Positions 21,323-32,720 of a stretch of 50,755 bases of DNA are shown here, in pieces. How positions within the stretch are numbered: the first letter of the stretch is position 1; every line of letters begins with the position of its first letter. This stretch comes from Alectoria sarmentosa (lineage: Eukaryota > Ascomycota > Lecanoromycetes > Lecanorales > Parmeliaceae). The stretch is from NCBI GenBank assembly GCA_009733775.1, contig WOGZ01000247.1, forward strand, positions 1 to 50,755. The letters run 5' to 3'. A model generated the notes under the pieces. The model did not search any database. It had not been told where the DNA came from and was given only the letters and a program-made list of their open reading frames with translations. A program made the translations under genes and the position numbers.

Positions 21323-24017
21323 ATGCCGGCTGTCAGAAGCAAGGCAGAGCTACAAACTCAGAAGACCAAGGTCAGCAATGACAACTTTTCCCGCAGACTT
21401 TTAAAGCTGCTCAACTGCCTTCCCCCACTTGAATTGCCATGCGCTGACTGCCTGCCACCTACAGCTCGCTAATTCCTACCATGAGCTATTGGAGTATGAT
21501 GATCCTCTGTGACGGAAGACATGTTTGATAGGGTCATGCTGAGACTATCGTACATTACAGAGAGTTCTCGTCGAAAGAATTACGGACAGTTGGGAATTAT
21601 ACATTAGGCCGACTTATAGGCAAGGGGTCTTTCGGCAAGGTCTACCTTGCATCGCACAAGCTCACCAACGGATCCAAGGTGGAATTTGTACTCCTGTGAC
21701 CTAAAAGTTGCTAAAATGCTACAAGGTGGTGCTCAAATCAGCCAACAAGGACGACTCGAATCTTGCCCGTGAGATCCATCATCACCGGCAATTTTTGCAC
21801 CCTCATATTGCTCGATTGTATGAAGTCATCGTAACCGAGAATCTGGTCTGGCTCGTTTTGGAATACTGTCCCGGTGCGCTTATGATATCCGATGTTGTAT
21901 CGTGAGCCCGCTGATTTGGTTTGGATAGGGGATGAGCTCTACAATTACTTGCTTCGTCATGGGGCAATACCTGTAGAGAAGGTCCAAAGGATCTTTACCC
22001 AGCTCGTCGGAGCCGTTGCCTATGTACACAACCTATCCTGTGTCCACCGAGATCTGAAGCTGGAGAACATCCTGCTGGATAAGAATGAGAATGTCAAATT
22101 GTGTGATTTTGGCTTCACCCGCGAGTATGAAGGCAAATCGAGCTATCTACAGACATTTTGTGGGACTGTCTGCTATAGTGCGCCAGAAATGCTTAAAGGA
22201 GAAAGATACGCTGGGGAAAAGATTGATGTTTGGAGTCTTGGGATAATACTTTTCGCTCTACTCACAGGAGAGCTACCTTTTGATGATGACGATGACATGA
22301 TTACGAAGCATAAAATCCTCTCGAGCGAGCCAAGTTTTCCTGACAACTTTCCGCCGGATGCAAAATCCCTAGTCAGCCAACTGCTTTCGAAAAGACCGCT
22401 CCTTCGACCTGGAATCTCTGATATTCTGACAAACTCCTTTCTGTCAGAGCACGCTCCGCAACAGCAAGCTATCTTAAAATTAACTCAACCCCTACCGTTT
22501 GCTACGAATTTGGAAAAAGAGACGTTGGAGCGTATGCGCAGTGCTGGGGTTGATATCGACAAGGTCATTGAGAACGTTCTTGCCCAGCGCTGTGATGCTT
22601 TGGCTGGCTGGTGGGCCTTGTTGATTGAGAAAGAGGGGCGCAAAGAGAAAAGGAGGGAAAAGAAGCGAAGGGAGCGAGAGATGGAGGCGAAAAACCTTCG
22701 AAGGCTTAGCGCTGCTAGCAGTCGTTTGGAACGCATAGCAGCACCTTTAAGAGAAGTGGATGAAGAAGGTCTCTCCCCGTCACGGAGTGCTGATATTGCA
22801 AGAAGTCGAGGGAGGCGGGAAAGGCGTAGCACACCCACTCGTAAGTCGACAAAACAATCAAGTAGCTGGATGGTACTGAAACAAACAAAGCTCAACTAAT
22901 ACTTCCTGAGCTTCCTCTATTGCCTGAAGGGAGCACTCTTGGTTCGCCTGGCTCTCCTATCCCTCCTCCGCCAATTGAGAAAGACTCGATACGTTCACGT
23001 TCAGCGAGCTCCTCTCGGCGTCGACCACCTCCTCCTCCTCCTCCCAAGGAAAGGAGGCGGTCTCGTCCGGGCAGCACACTCCAGCTGGTCTCTACGAATC
23101 CTGAGCTTCTGGCGCCCCCAAATGGAATGTCAAAGAGACGTCCCAATCGTCGGCGCCAACACGCCTTCTTCCACCAGCTGGCATCCATCAAGCATTGGTT
23201 CATGGAATCTGCCAAAAGAGCCAAATCTCCCGTCTCTAGAAGCGATTCTTCGACGCTCAAAAATTCTCCACAGGAGAGAAAGAGCCCCATCGAGCCCCGC
23301 CGTGGGCAAAACGATGGGACTCCAAGCCGATCAGCTGCCACACCTACGCGCCAGCTCTCCGGTGCTTCATATCGTCGGCCTGGTATGCCAAATTCCAGAC
23401 ATAGGGCTTCTCTGTCTCCCGCTCCAATAACCCCTAGGTCCTCCTATCGTCGCTCTTCTGGCGGTCTCCGTGGCCGCAAGTCCACCTCGTCTTCAGTGTC
23501 GTCCATCCGCAGCATTCATCATGTCCATACCCACTCAAAAGCGTCTTCTACGTCGTCTACTTCCAACTCGGTCCACTCTTCTGTCCCTTTTTCCAAACCC
23601 TCACGTTCTCCGCACACCTCTGTCAAAGTTCTCCCGGCAACCCCTACCGTGACAGCGTTTCCTTCAAACATCCGCGTTGTCCGAGCCGTGCCCAACTACA
23701 ATGAACCAGCCAACTTTGCTTCTCCTCGTGGATTGGTCTTCGCAAAGCGGAAAAAAAAGCCATTTCGGGGTCCTATGCTCTCCATCGGAAATGGTAATGG
23801 TGGCATTTCCGCCGGCAGACCAAGAGATTCCAGTGTGGGTGGCAGCCGAAGCGCGAGCGCTGCTGGAAGGACTAGTGGCGAGATCATCGAAGAAGAAGAC
23901 GAGGATGAGGTCGAAGAGGTGGATACTTTTAGCCCTCTTGCTCCGGAGGCCGAGGAAACGATATGGGGTGGTAAAGAGGCTGAAGTGGGCGGCTGGGTCA
24001 GGAGACGGCACGATTGA
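21323..24017 (+). CDS. CAMK-like serine/threonine protein kinase with long disordered tail
   Basis: Exons: 21323-21370, 21465-21493, 21561-21678, 21726-21873, 21929-22840 and 22891-24017, giving 2,382 nt and 793 residues. The kinase domain spans about 39-300: glycine loop IGKGSFGKV at 45-53, VVLK with Lys69, catalytic HRDLKLEN at 154-161, DFG at 174-176 and SAPE at 198-201. A basic coiled stretch (KEGRKEKRREKKRRERE) follows, then a Pro/Ser/Arg-rich tail with PPPPPPP near the middle and an acidic EIIEEEDEDEVEEVD near the end. Exon 2 is 29 nt. The last intron uses the acceptor at 22,889-22,890, because the next AG (22,909-22,910) breaks the frame. The kinase core recalls the poorly studied yeast YPL150W kinase, but that is memory only. 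Substrate unknown. Confidence 0.88.
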
Positions 24018-24418
24018 AGATACTACTTGCATTTTGAAAGAATGCCCACTTTTAGCCCAAACTTGCCGGGCACAATCAATTGGGGTCTAAACGAGCGATA
24101 TGGGATCCTAGGTTCCTAATCATTAGGCGTTTTTGGGTACGTAGAGTACGACGCATCACATGAAATGGGTAGAAAAAGGGATCGTGTCCCATAAATATCG
24201 CCGTTAAATCCGGCTCCCTGCCCTTTAGTCGTCTTATCAGAGGTGACCTTGCAGTGGTAAGGGACTGTCACTCGAATAGAGATGCTTCATCTCCATTATT
24301 TCTCAAGCTGGAGCGTAATTACAATTATGCTGATAGCAGAAAAACCACATTGTGAAGGCTCAATCTTTTTGCAGTCGTTACCGTTTAGCGTCTCAGTTAG
24401 CACTGTACTCTTCTGGTT
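24018..24418. other. Convergent gap between the kinase and RAD7
   Basis: About 400 bp with no supported gene. It should carry the two 3' ends. It has one AT-richer patch near 24,270-24,420. Confidence 0.5.
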
Positions 24419-26399
24419 TTACACTTTGAGACCCTGCCATAGATCAGCGTCAAGGTCGCCTTCCTGTACGATCGAGTCTTGGGCATTCGGCACTCCAATG
24501 AGAGCAACTCCTTTAGGTACTGCCACCTCGATCACGTTGAAACACCCAAATGCTGTAATCTTGATCAGTTCCGGGCAGCTTCTGAACATTCCAGCAACTA
24601 TCGAGGTATCAATCTTCGTTAAAAATGAAATGTTGATGTCCTTGAGAATCGGGTACTGTTCCCTGCCATCGAATACTTTAGAGAAGCTTTCATGAGTGAT
24701 ATGCCGGCATGAGCTGATATCTAATCGCTCAAGACGAGACCCAGAATGTCCCATTAACGCTTCAAATCCCTCGGATGCTAGACCGACGGGATCTTCGGGA
24801 CCGTCAGGTACTGCGTAGTCGACAGAACGGTTGCTGGAGAAGTCAATGAAGGCAAGGCCCGGATTCGACCAATTGGTAAACAGAGATGCGAACCCGATGT
24901 CAGTGCAACAATCGTTCTCCGTAAATCGTAGCTTGCTTAGCTGGGTGCAAGACGAATGAATCACGGACAGAGCGTCGTCATCGGTATCGCTGAACCCTTC
25001 GAGAGACAGTGTACGAAGGCCTGGACCGATGGATGATATCAAATCCGCAAGGACGCCCGGGGTAGTCGCAGTTGGAAAGCTAATAGACAGATGCTCCAGT
25101 TGCGTCAAATGCGTCATGGCACCGAGGGCTAAGTCCCCAAGCCGGAAGCATTTCTTTATCTTCAGGCGTTTGATGTTAGGACAGTGGCGTATTAGACCTA
25201 TGAAAGTATCGTCATCCATGGAGTAATCGAGCCAAGACAGCTTGAGATTCTCGAGCCGATGCCCACAATTCTTGAAGAATTCTGCCCACTTCCCATTGGA
25301 CACTAGATTCGCTGCCTCAAGTTGTAAACTTCTGATGGGAACATCACGCTCGATTACGTAGTCGAAAACCTCGTCTTTGAGTTGCCCGGCGTTCCGGAGA
25401 TCAAGATTCTGTACCCTTGGAACCACGGAAAATAGTTTGATGTAGTCCTCGGTCTCAAGTTCTCTTGGACGTCAGCCAGATCCCGTAATTACACTGAGTG
25501 GGACTTACTTCCGCAGTCATAGACATCTACAGTCTCAAGATCTGGACGAAGAAAAAGATCAAGGGTTCGGGACGTAATAACACGTCTCCTGGATAGGATC
25601 TGGCTCAAGCGATTGAGTAGAGATTGCGGCAGGTCACCGAATTCGTCCACTTCGTGAATGTTGTTCGCAACTTCCTGTACTGGATTAGGACGTTACGCAT
25701 GCTGGGAAATGGCTGCATCAGCCATGAGCAGTACCTTGATGCAGAGCTCCTGCAGAGTCTTGGAACCAATCTGCACGATACCATCCAAAAGATTGCTCTG
25801 AACATGTCGACGTTTGTCTCGACTGACAGCCTGTTTCTTTGACTTCTGATCTTTTTTCTTTTGATCTTCCTGCTCCTTGGAACATTTGGTGCAAAGTAGT
25901 CCGCCATCTGGGCCTGTTTTACTGTATGCGGTGACAGTGAATCGTTTCTCGCAATTCTCGCAGTTATCCAGCTGACCAGGTAGTGGCTTCTTTTTTGTGT
26001 ACATGTCCCATGCGACATCGTCATTCTCTCCATCATAGCCTTCATCTTTGCGTTTCTTTTGGCGCTTGTAGTCCTTGCTCTCCTTGATCTTGGCTAGAGT
26101 CTTCTCCTGCTGCCGTTTTCTCTTCTTCTTCTGAGCCGCGATTTCTACACGCTCATCATCATTGATTTGGGCAACTGATTCGCCGTTCGCGGCTGCTTCC
26201 TGTTCCTGTTGCTGCCGAGCTTCCCTCTGGCGACGCTCATAGTCTGCAGATATTTGAGCAGCGGATATGTTGTTCGAGGCTAGAAAGTCGGTGAGAGCCG
26301 ACTGGGGCCCCCTGATCTGATTGTTGACTGCTCTTCGTCCTGACCTGGGTAACAAAATTAGATACTACAAGCTTTTGCGGAGGGGACTTGAACATACAT
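24419..26399 (-). CDS. RAD7: Rad7, leucine-rich-repeat subunit of the global-genome repair complex
   Basis: Minus-strand exons are 26399-26398, 26344-25735, 25674-25509 and 25461-24419, giving 1,821 nt and 606 residues. The N-terminus SGRRAVNNQIRGPQSALTDF is typical of fungal Rad7/Rhp7. A Lys/Glu-rich coiled region runs about 36-105. A zinc-binding pair follows (CENC at 129-132, CTKC at 152-155), then leucine-rich repeats such as IRSLQLEAANL, LENLKLSWLDYS, IKRLKIKKCFRLGD and LERLDISSCRHITHE. The start codon appears to be split by an intron: AT at 26,399-26,398 and G at 26,344, with donor GTATGT and acceptor ACCCAG. Unspliced ATG 26,399 would run only 13 codons. By family, Rad7 works with the ATPase Rad16 in repair of non-transcribed DNA and in a ubiquitin ligase. 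RAD16 lies directly upstream, divergent. Confidence 0.92.
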
Positions 26400-26888
26400 T
26401 GAGTTATTGTGATTGCCACGGGCCGAAAAAAGTAGTAAGAAACGTGTCTGTACAATTTAGGCACGCAGGCGTGGATGAAACCCTCTTTCTCCGGATCCAA
26501 ATTGGAATAGGTATGAGATAGGTATCCAATCTCATAAAAAGAAAGTAGAGTGGGCCGAAAATGAGAAGATACTTTAGGTAGATCAAGTCTCCTTAGGGTA
26601 TTTCGCTTTGGGAAAGGGTGACAGACCTATTTATTATAGCGGCCCAGCGGGTAAAATCAGCTACGCGCCTTGAGACGCGTCCTAAAAGCGTGGCAAATAA
26701 AGTAAGTAATCCTTAGATTCTACATCCATCGCTTGGCGAACCCCTTACACCACTCTACTGAATTCTTCAATATTCAACATCCAAACTCTCCAACTCTGCA
26801 CCCTGCCCTTAATTGACATCTCGTCGACTATTGGTTCATCTCGTAGTGGTACAGAAAGCGCCCTTAGAGTGTCATTCTAGCCCTGGTC
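26400..26888. promoter_or_regulatory. 489-bp bidirectional promoter between RAD7 and RAD16
   Basis: The interval lies between the two divergent start codons of partner genes. Short open frames here have no motif. Pyrimidine-rich sequence near 26,740-26,820 is next to the RAD16 start. I recognise no specific binding site. Confidence 0.6.
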
Positions 26889-29800
26889 ATGGCCAAGAAA
26901 GTCGCAGCCGCAAGGGCAACCGCCTCAAGGCCCCCCTCTCTTCGTGAGTCGCTGCTTGATCATTCTATAGATCTTAGAATCAGCCTGACCATTATTCCAG
27001 CCGTAAATCCCGAATCTTCGTCTCCTCGTCGAAAAGCAGGCCATCCATCCTATCGATCCAAGCCCCGAGTATCTAAAGCCACCGACTTTGGAGACATGGG
27101 CTTGGATGATGAGCCTTCTTCTGCAAAGGAGAAGATAACTCAGCTTCCTCAGCAGGTACTGAGGAAAGTCGTGATTCCTGTCAAAGGCCGCTCGTCAATC
27201 GCATCCTCCCTCTCCAGCGTTCGCGAACAGTCGAGCGAGTATGACACACCAGGCACGAGCGTAGTTGTGACACCTGCAGAATCCTTGGTGAAAGAAGAAA
27301 GACCATCCAAACGTCCAAGTAGGATTAGCAGCAGCATACCTTCTTATCAGCCCGAGAAACCATTCAAGGGAAAGCGGAAGCGCTTGGAAGTTGATGAGCT
27401 CATGGAAGCTGATGCACGTTTAGCACAAAAGCTACAGGAGCAAGAATACGGCGAGGATCAAGAATTGGCTCCTAGACCTAGACGAGCACGACTTGGTTTA
27501 ATTGAAGATTCTGAAGATGAATCTTTGCTTTCCGATTTCAGCCCTGAGCATTCACCGAATCCGAACAATTTCCCAGAACTCAACCTACTCTCCTCCGGGA
27601 GGCCCAATAGAAGACGCCACAAGTCTTTGCTATCTCAGGCTGCTCCTGTGGACGTAGAGGGCGATCGGTCCCAAGAGGAGTTCCTTGACGAAGACGAAGT
27701 TTCAGAAGTTCCTATGCCCAGAAATAAGAGAGTTAAGACAAGCCACCGTACATCTTCGCCATCTCGAGCTGCTCGGGACTCTGCGAACAAGCCGATCAAA
27801 GACAACATCTCCCGCAGAATTCTTGATAGCGAGGACTCTGACATGTCTGATCGCAGCGACGACGTGTCTCTTTTCCGCTCTAATATTGGTTCTGATGCGT
27901 CTGAAGACTCCGAAGATGCTGATGAAGAGGCCAATGATGTAGTCCGTGCAACAAACAGGACAGCTATGGCGGCAAGCAACACCTTGTCAGCATCAACGGC
28001 CGCCCCGGGTACTGGTCATCGTGGTCGTAGAGGGGCTACTAATCCCGCTCGTGGCAGACGCTCTTGGCAGAGACGGGTCGAAGATAGGGTAAGTTCTCAG
28101 ATGTTTTTGATGCCACATGCGGGACTAAGACATACACTAGGCTACAAGAGAGCGGCAAAAGCTAGAGAAAGCGCATCCTGAGATCAAGACCATGTGGACA
28201 GATCTCGAAGGCGTCCCTTTGATCAAACCTACGCAAGCTATGCAACCTGATACAATTACGCGCAAGCTTAAGTCATTTCAGCTCGAGGGCCTGGACTGGA
28301 TGACGAAGCAGGAGAAATCCCAATGGAAAGGGGGTCTTCTCGGCGACGAAATGGGAATGGGCAAGACTATACAGGCCGTATCGTTGATTATGTCCGATTA
28401 TCCGGCAAAAGACCCTACACTGGTCGTCGTTGTAAGTTTTCGCTGCTCTTGTTCCTGCAAACCACGAGTCCTCTTCTTCGGTGGTATCGTCACATCCATA
28501 TTAGGTTTCCCCCAAAATATCGCCGTCTACTATTACATCGAACGTACATTTACAAGTATCTCTTTGATCAAACCTTGTCAATTTCCCTGGCATATATCAC
28601 CTGACAGTTGTGTTCTGTGAAACTGACCATTGGTCGCAGCCTCCGGTCGCGCTCATGCAATGGCAGAACGAGATTAACGAATACACGGATGGCAAATTGC
28701 GCGTTTTAATCTATCATAACTCCAATTCGAAGGTCAAGAACCTGAGGGTGGAAGACCTCAGAAGCTTCGATGTAATCATGATATCTTATTCAGGACTCGA
28801 ATCGGTATATCGCAAAGAATCAAAGGGCTGGAAACGTGACGACGGCCTCATCAAAGAGAACAGCAAGATTCACGCCATTAAATATCATCGACTGATCTTG
28901 GATGAAGCACATAATATCAAGACGCGGACTACTGGAGGTATAAATTACAATTCAGCAGAAGCTTTTCATTTGCTGATCCGTTTACAGTTGCCAAAGCTTG
29001 CTTCGCACTCAAGGCAGATCACAAGTGGTGCCTTTCCGGTACACCTGTGCAAAATGTACGTACCCCAAATTGGATCTCCAGTAAGGACTCAACGATTGCT
29101 AATATTCTTCTTCGCAGCGCATTGGAGAGTTCTTTTCACTTCTGCGCTTCCTCCAGATTACGCCTTTTGCATGCTACTTCTGCAAGAAGTGCAAATGTGC
29201 AGAGCTCCATTGGACCCAAGACGAAGTGAAGAAATGTACGACTTGCAGCCATACTGGCTTTGAACACGTCTCGATTTTCAACCAGGAGCTGTTGAACCCT
29301 ATCACTCAAGGGGAAGACCATGAGCTTCGTCGAGCTGCACTTGGTAAGCTACGTCTTGTCACTGATCGAATCATGCTGCGGCGTATGAAACGTGATCACA
29401 CTGCTTCTCTGGAGCTTCCCCCTAAGGAAGTCATCATTCACAATGAGTTCTTCGGCGAGATTGAGCGGGACTTCTCTTCCAGCATCATGTCCAACACTAC
29501 CCGTCAGTTTGATACATACGTAAGTCGCGGTGTCATGCTCAACAACTACGCGAACATTTTTGGCCTCATCATGCAGATGCGTCAAGTACGTCCTTTACCC
29601 GGCTTACCCTTGATCACCTTGCGAGATCTAATCCGTCGATAGGTAGCGAATCACCCTGATCTTATCCTAAAGAAGCACGCGCAAGGTGGACAGAATGTTC
29701 TGGTCTGTAGCATATGCGATGAAACTGCCGAGGAACCCATTCGTTCGCGCTGCCATCATGAATTTTGCCGCAAATGTGCAAAGGACTACGTAAGATCTTT

Positions 29801-30623
29801 TGAGGACGAGACTCCAGACTGCCCACGATGTCACATTCCGTTGACCATCGACTGGGATCAGCCGGACATTGAGCAAGATGAAGAAAACGTGAAGAAGAGC
29901 TCCATCATCAATCGTATTAAGATGGAAGACTGGACTTCATCCACCAAGATAGAGATGTTGGTTTACGACCTCTACAAGCTGAGAAGCCGGAAGCAAACCC
30001 ACAAATCGATCGTTTTTTCACAGTTCACATCAATGCTACAGCTTGTCGAATGGCGTCTTCGTCGTGCAGGCTTCAGCACAGTGATGTTAGACGGCAGTAT
30101 GAGTCCAGCTCAACGCCAGAAGTCAATTGAGTATTTCATGAACAACACTGAAGTCGAGGTTTTCCTCGTTTCACTAAAGGCTGGAGGTGTGGCTTTGAAC
30201 CTGACAGAAGCCTCGAGGGTATTCATCATCGACCCGTAGGTACCAACCTCACATACACTCATACATGTAGCTAACGAACACTTAGCTGGTGGAACCCTGC
30301 CGCCGAGTGGCAGTCCGCTGATCGTTGTCACCGCATCGGCCAGAAGCGTCCTTGTAAGTATTTTCCGAGGGTTTTACTCCACTCCCAATCCTAAATTGAA
30401 TCACAAGGGCCTCTTTGGGGGCCAAAACTAGCTTTGTCTAAGAATATGCTGACTCATACAAGGTGTCATTACCCGTCTCTGTATAGAGGACTCCGTTGAG
30501 TCACGCATGGTGATGTTACAGGAGAAAAAGGCGAACATGATTAACGGCACCATTAATAACGATCAGGTCGCCATGGAGAAGCTGACCCCCGAAGATATGC
30601 AATTCCTGTTCCGCGGAAGCTGA
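26889..30623 (+). CDS. RAD16: Rad16, SWI/SNF-family ATPase with RING finger
   Basis: Exons: 26889-26943, 27001-28088, 28141-28431, 28640-28937, 28988-29055, 29118-29585, 29643-30235, 30286-30353 and 30463-30623, giving 3,090 nt and 1,029 residues. The first 380 residues are Ser- and acid-rich and probably disordered. The helicase has Walker A LGDEMGMGKT at about 448-457 and DEAH at 566-569, then WCLSGTPVQNRIGEFFSLLRF. A C3HC4 RING (first Cys 778, last Cys 819) sits inside the helicase core, as in Rad16. Helicase motifs V-VI read SLKAGGVALNLTEASRVF and SADRCHRIGQKRPC. Intron 1 is inferred from GTGAGT, CTGAC and CCAG; it is 57 nt without a stop and might be retained. By family the protein uses ATP to find lesions with Rad7. 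Confidence 0.94.
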
Positions 30624-30962
30624 ATACCCGTGCGATTATTGGTCAATCGGTCAGCGTGATGGGGACCACTTGACACCATTTTTCGGAGGGCATCATTGCA
30701 AGATGGTAATGGTAGCTTGGTCTCAGGCTATGAGAGTTTGCGCATGGCTTGGCACGTTTTGAAAGCAAATGCTGAGAGGAGAGGAGAGCGGAGTTCCTAT
30801 GAGCAGTCGATAGCTTTCTATGACGCGAGCGAAAACCCTTTGCGCCCAAAGCTAGTCAGCTTCCTACAGCCTCTGGCTCACAATGCTCTCGGCGATCTAC
30901 GTTCCTCTCCACACATCACTACTCTAGCCAAACGGCTGGGATTGATGTCTTCGCTCTAGGAT
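30624..30962. other. Convergent gap between RAD16 and the thioesterase
   Basis: An open frame of 87 codons (30,696-30,959, plus strand) fills most of the gap but shows no conserved motif. I treat the interval as two 3' regions. Confidence 0.45.
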
Positions 30963-32378
30963 CTACAGTTTGCTCCCATGTTCTCCTTTGCTGCTGTCAT
31001 TGCTTCTACTCATATTCCTCTCAGCACCGACAATGAGTGCAACATGAGTGCTTACTGCCACGATATCTCCGCCTTCGTCCAAGATAATCACTTCAAGGTC
31101 CATTCGCCCATTCTTGATCATCTTAGCTCTTACCCTTGTGAAGAGCCACTCCGCGCCCTCCAGCGGGAGAGGCTTTTTGATGTCAAGATTCAACACGACA
31201 GTTGGATACCAAAATCGGGCCCAATGAGATTGCTTCGGAGCTTTCGGGGATGTGGGCGACGTCCAAGACTCCACACTCCTGGGAGTATCGCCCATGTCGG
31301 CCTGAAATTTACTCATCCCCCTTTCAAGATCTTCTTGGCCATACGCTGTCTCCATGATTTGTGGAAACATATCAGCCACATAGCCTAGGCTCTCCTGCGT
31401 GAAACGCTCCGTCCCTTCGAAGCATAGCCATTGATCGACCATGGCCGGGCCAACTTGATTCTTGCGCGGCAAGTAAGTCCTGACTGTTGGAGTCAATACT
31501 CTGTCTATAGGAGAGAATTTCGAGTCTTAAGACAAATCTGGAGGGTAGAACAACGCTCCTGGCACCGAAGAATCGTCCATCAATTGAATCTCGTTGCCGA
31601 GTGGGAAACAGGAAATTCGGAAACACGTACCATGTTGACCTGCTTTACGGAAGTTTTTTAATGGTTTGTGATGGAGTGACCAGTTGACATCGGTGCCGCT
31701 ACGTAGTGCTTGGGTAGAAGGGAGAGATAAAGGAGGCGGAGAGAGTGGATAAGCTGTCCGAAGAGAGATGCCTGTTTCTGTATGGAGATTCGATTGGGTA
31801 AGGTAGCCTGCTACACAAGGTGCCTGGTCGCGTTGGGTCAGCGAGACATGAATTGTGGACGTTCTGCGTCCAAGTTTTGAATCTGTAATTTCGAAGTCTG
31901 CTCTTCCCTCGGAAGTTCGGCGGAGGAAAGCGAGTTGAAGGGCCAAAGTGTGTGGCTGATGATAGGAAGAAAGGATGGTATCGAAGTGCAGCCTGGCTAC
32001 GGAGAGAAAACAAGAAGTAACGTAACCGCCGTGGGGAACTGAGGTTTTGCATCTTCAGCAATTTTCCGTCGAAGTACAAGAACACAGAGTCCGATTTATC
32101 AAAGAGGTTCGAGCAGCGATCTTCTCCGATACAAGCAAATTCATCTAGTCAAACAGGCTTACCGCTGCCAATGCACCAGTCAGGCTGAAGGAAAGTCTTA
32201 TAATTTTGGGTGCCAGTAGCTCTGCAGTGGTCCCACCGCGGTCAGCACTGTGCTTCTAGGTTCATGTTCAAGTGCCTTACCGCCCAGATCATGGTATTGG
32301 CTACAGGTTGGCAAGGTAGGACAGGACCTACTGGATGCTACAAGCCTCTGCAAAGGTGGTTTTCATCTTGGACGGCAT
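30963..32378 (-). CDS. Acyl-CoA thioesterase-like protein, double hotdog fold
   Basis: Minus-strand exons are 32378-32332, 32221-32163, 32038-31631 and 31483-30963, giving 1,035 nt and 344 residues. Recognisable blocks: TTFAEACSI at the N-terminus, DWCIGSVPHGGYVTSCFL across introns 1 and 2, LALQLAFLRRTSEGRADFE, TSTIHVSLTQ, VAGYLTQSNLHTETGIS, WLCFEGTERFTQESLGYVAD, and the second hotdog half PTVVLNLDIKK...AKMIKNGRMDLEVIILDEGG. Introns are 110, 124 and 147 nt, longer than in neighbouring genes. By family such proteins hydrolyse acyl-CoA or related thioesters; the substrate here is unknown. No clear mitochondrial or peroxisomal signal is seen (the C-terminus is HGSKL, and SKL is a canonical PTS1 tripeptide, so peroxisomal import is quite possible). 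A hairpin element lies 104 bp upstream of the ATG. Confidence 0.87.
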
Positions 32379-32720
32379 TGCAAAACGTACAGTTTGCATC
32401 GATCGCATAAATAGTCTTATGAAAGACTGTCTCTTGGCAATAGAACCGCACCTGACTAGAAGATAAAAATGCTCCAGGTCGTAGTCGTACAATCCAAAAG
32501 TGAGCGTTAAGTGGAAGATATAATTGGTGTCCTCGCTCTAACAAGGAGCTCACTTCTGGATTGTACGAGTAGTGTGAAATCCCCAACAAAAATTAGCTGG
32601 GCTCTTGTACGACACCCATATTTGATAAGGCTTTTGATACCCGCACGTAGCCTTTTGATACATGTACGTAGCCCCTCAAAATTAAACAGAACAGGTTAAT
32701 AAGGCGGATATCCGATAAAC
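32379..32720. other. Thioesterase upstream region and right edge of the island
   Basis: It holds the promoter side of the thioesterase, the hairpin copy 2 at 32,482-32,571, and a short direct repeat (GGCTTTTGATACCCGCACGT / GCCTTTTGATACATGTACGT near 32,629-32,669). GC content falls sharply after about 32,720. Confidence 0.5.
32482..32571. mobile_element. MITE-like hairpin element, copy 2, flanked by TA
   Basis: It begins TAGTCGTACAATCCAAAAG and ends CTTCTGGATTGTACGAGTA. The right arm (32,525-32,571, containing TTGGTGTCCTCGCTCTA then AGCTCACTTCTGGA) matches the right arm of the element at 19,270-19,402 almost base for base. At 90 bp it is shorter, with most of the middle missing. It lies just upstream of the thioesterase start. 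Confidence 0.72.

Noticed and set aside
22841..22910. Kinase last intron ending at AG 22,909-22,910
   Set aside because: This acceptor shifts the frame into a stop; the acceptor at 22,889-22,890 keeps the frame and gives a plausible Pro-rich tail.
29520..29525. GTAAGT inside RAD16 exon 6 as a donor site
   Set aside because: The sequence on both sides translates into the conserved segment FDTYVSRGVMLNNYANIF, so it is coding.
12245..32378. Biosynthetic cluster reading of methyltransferase plus thioesterase
   Set aside because: The two genes are at opposite ends of an island of housekeeping genes, and no synthase, oxidase or transporter is present.
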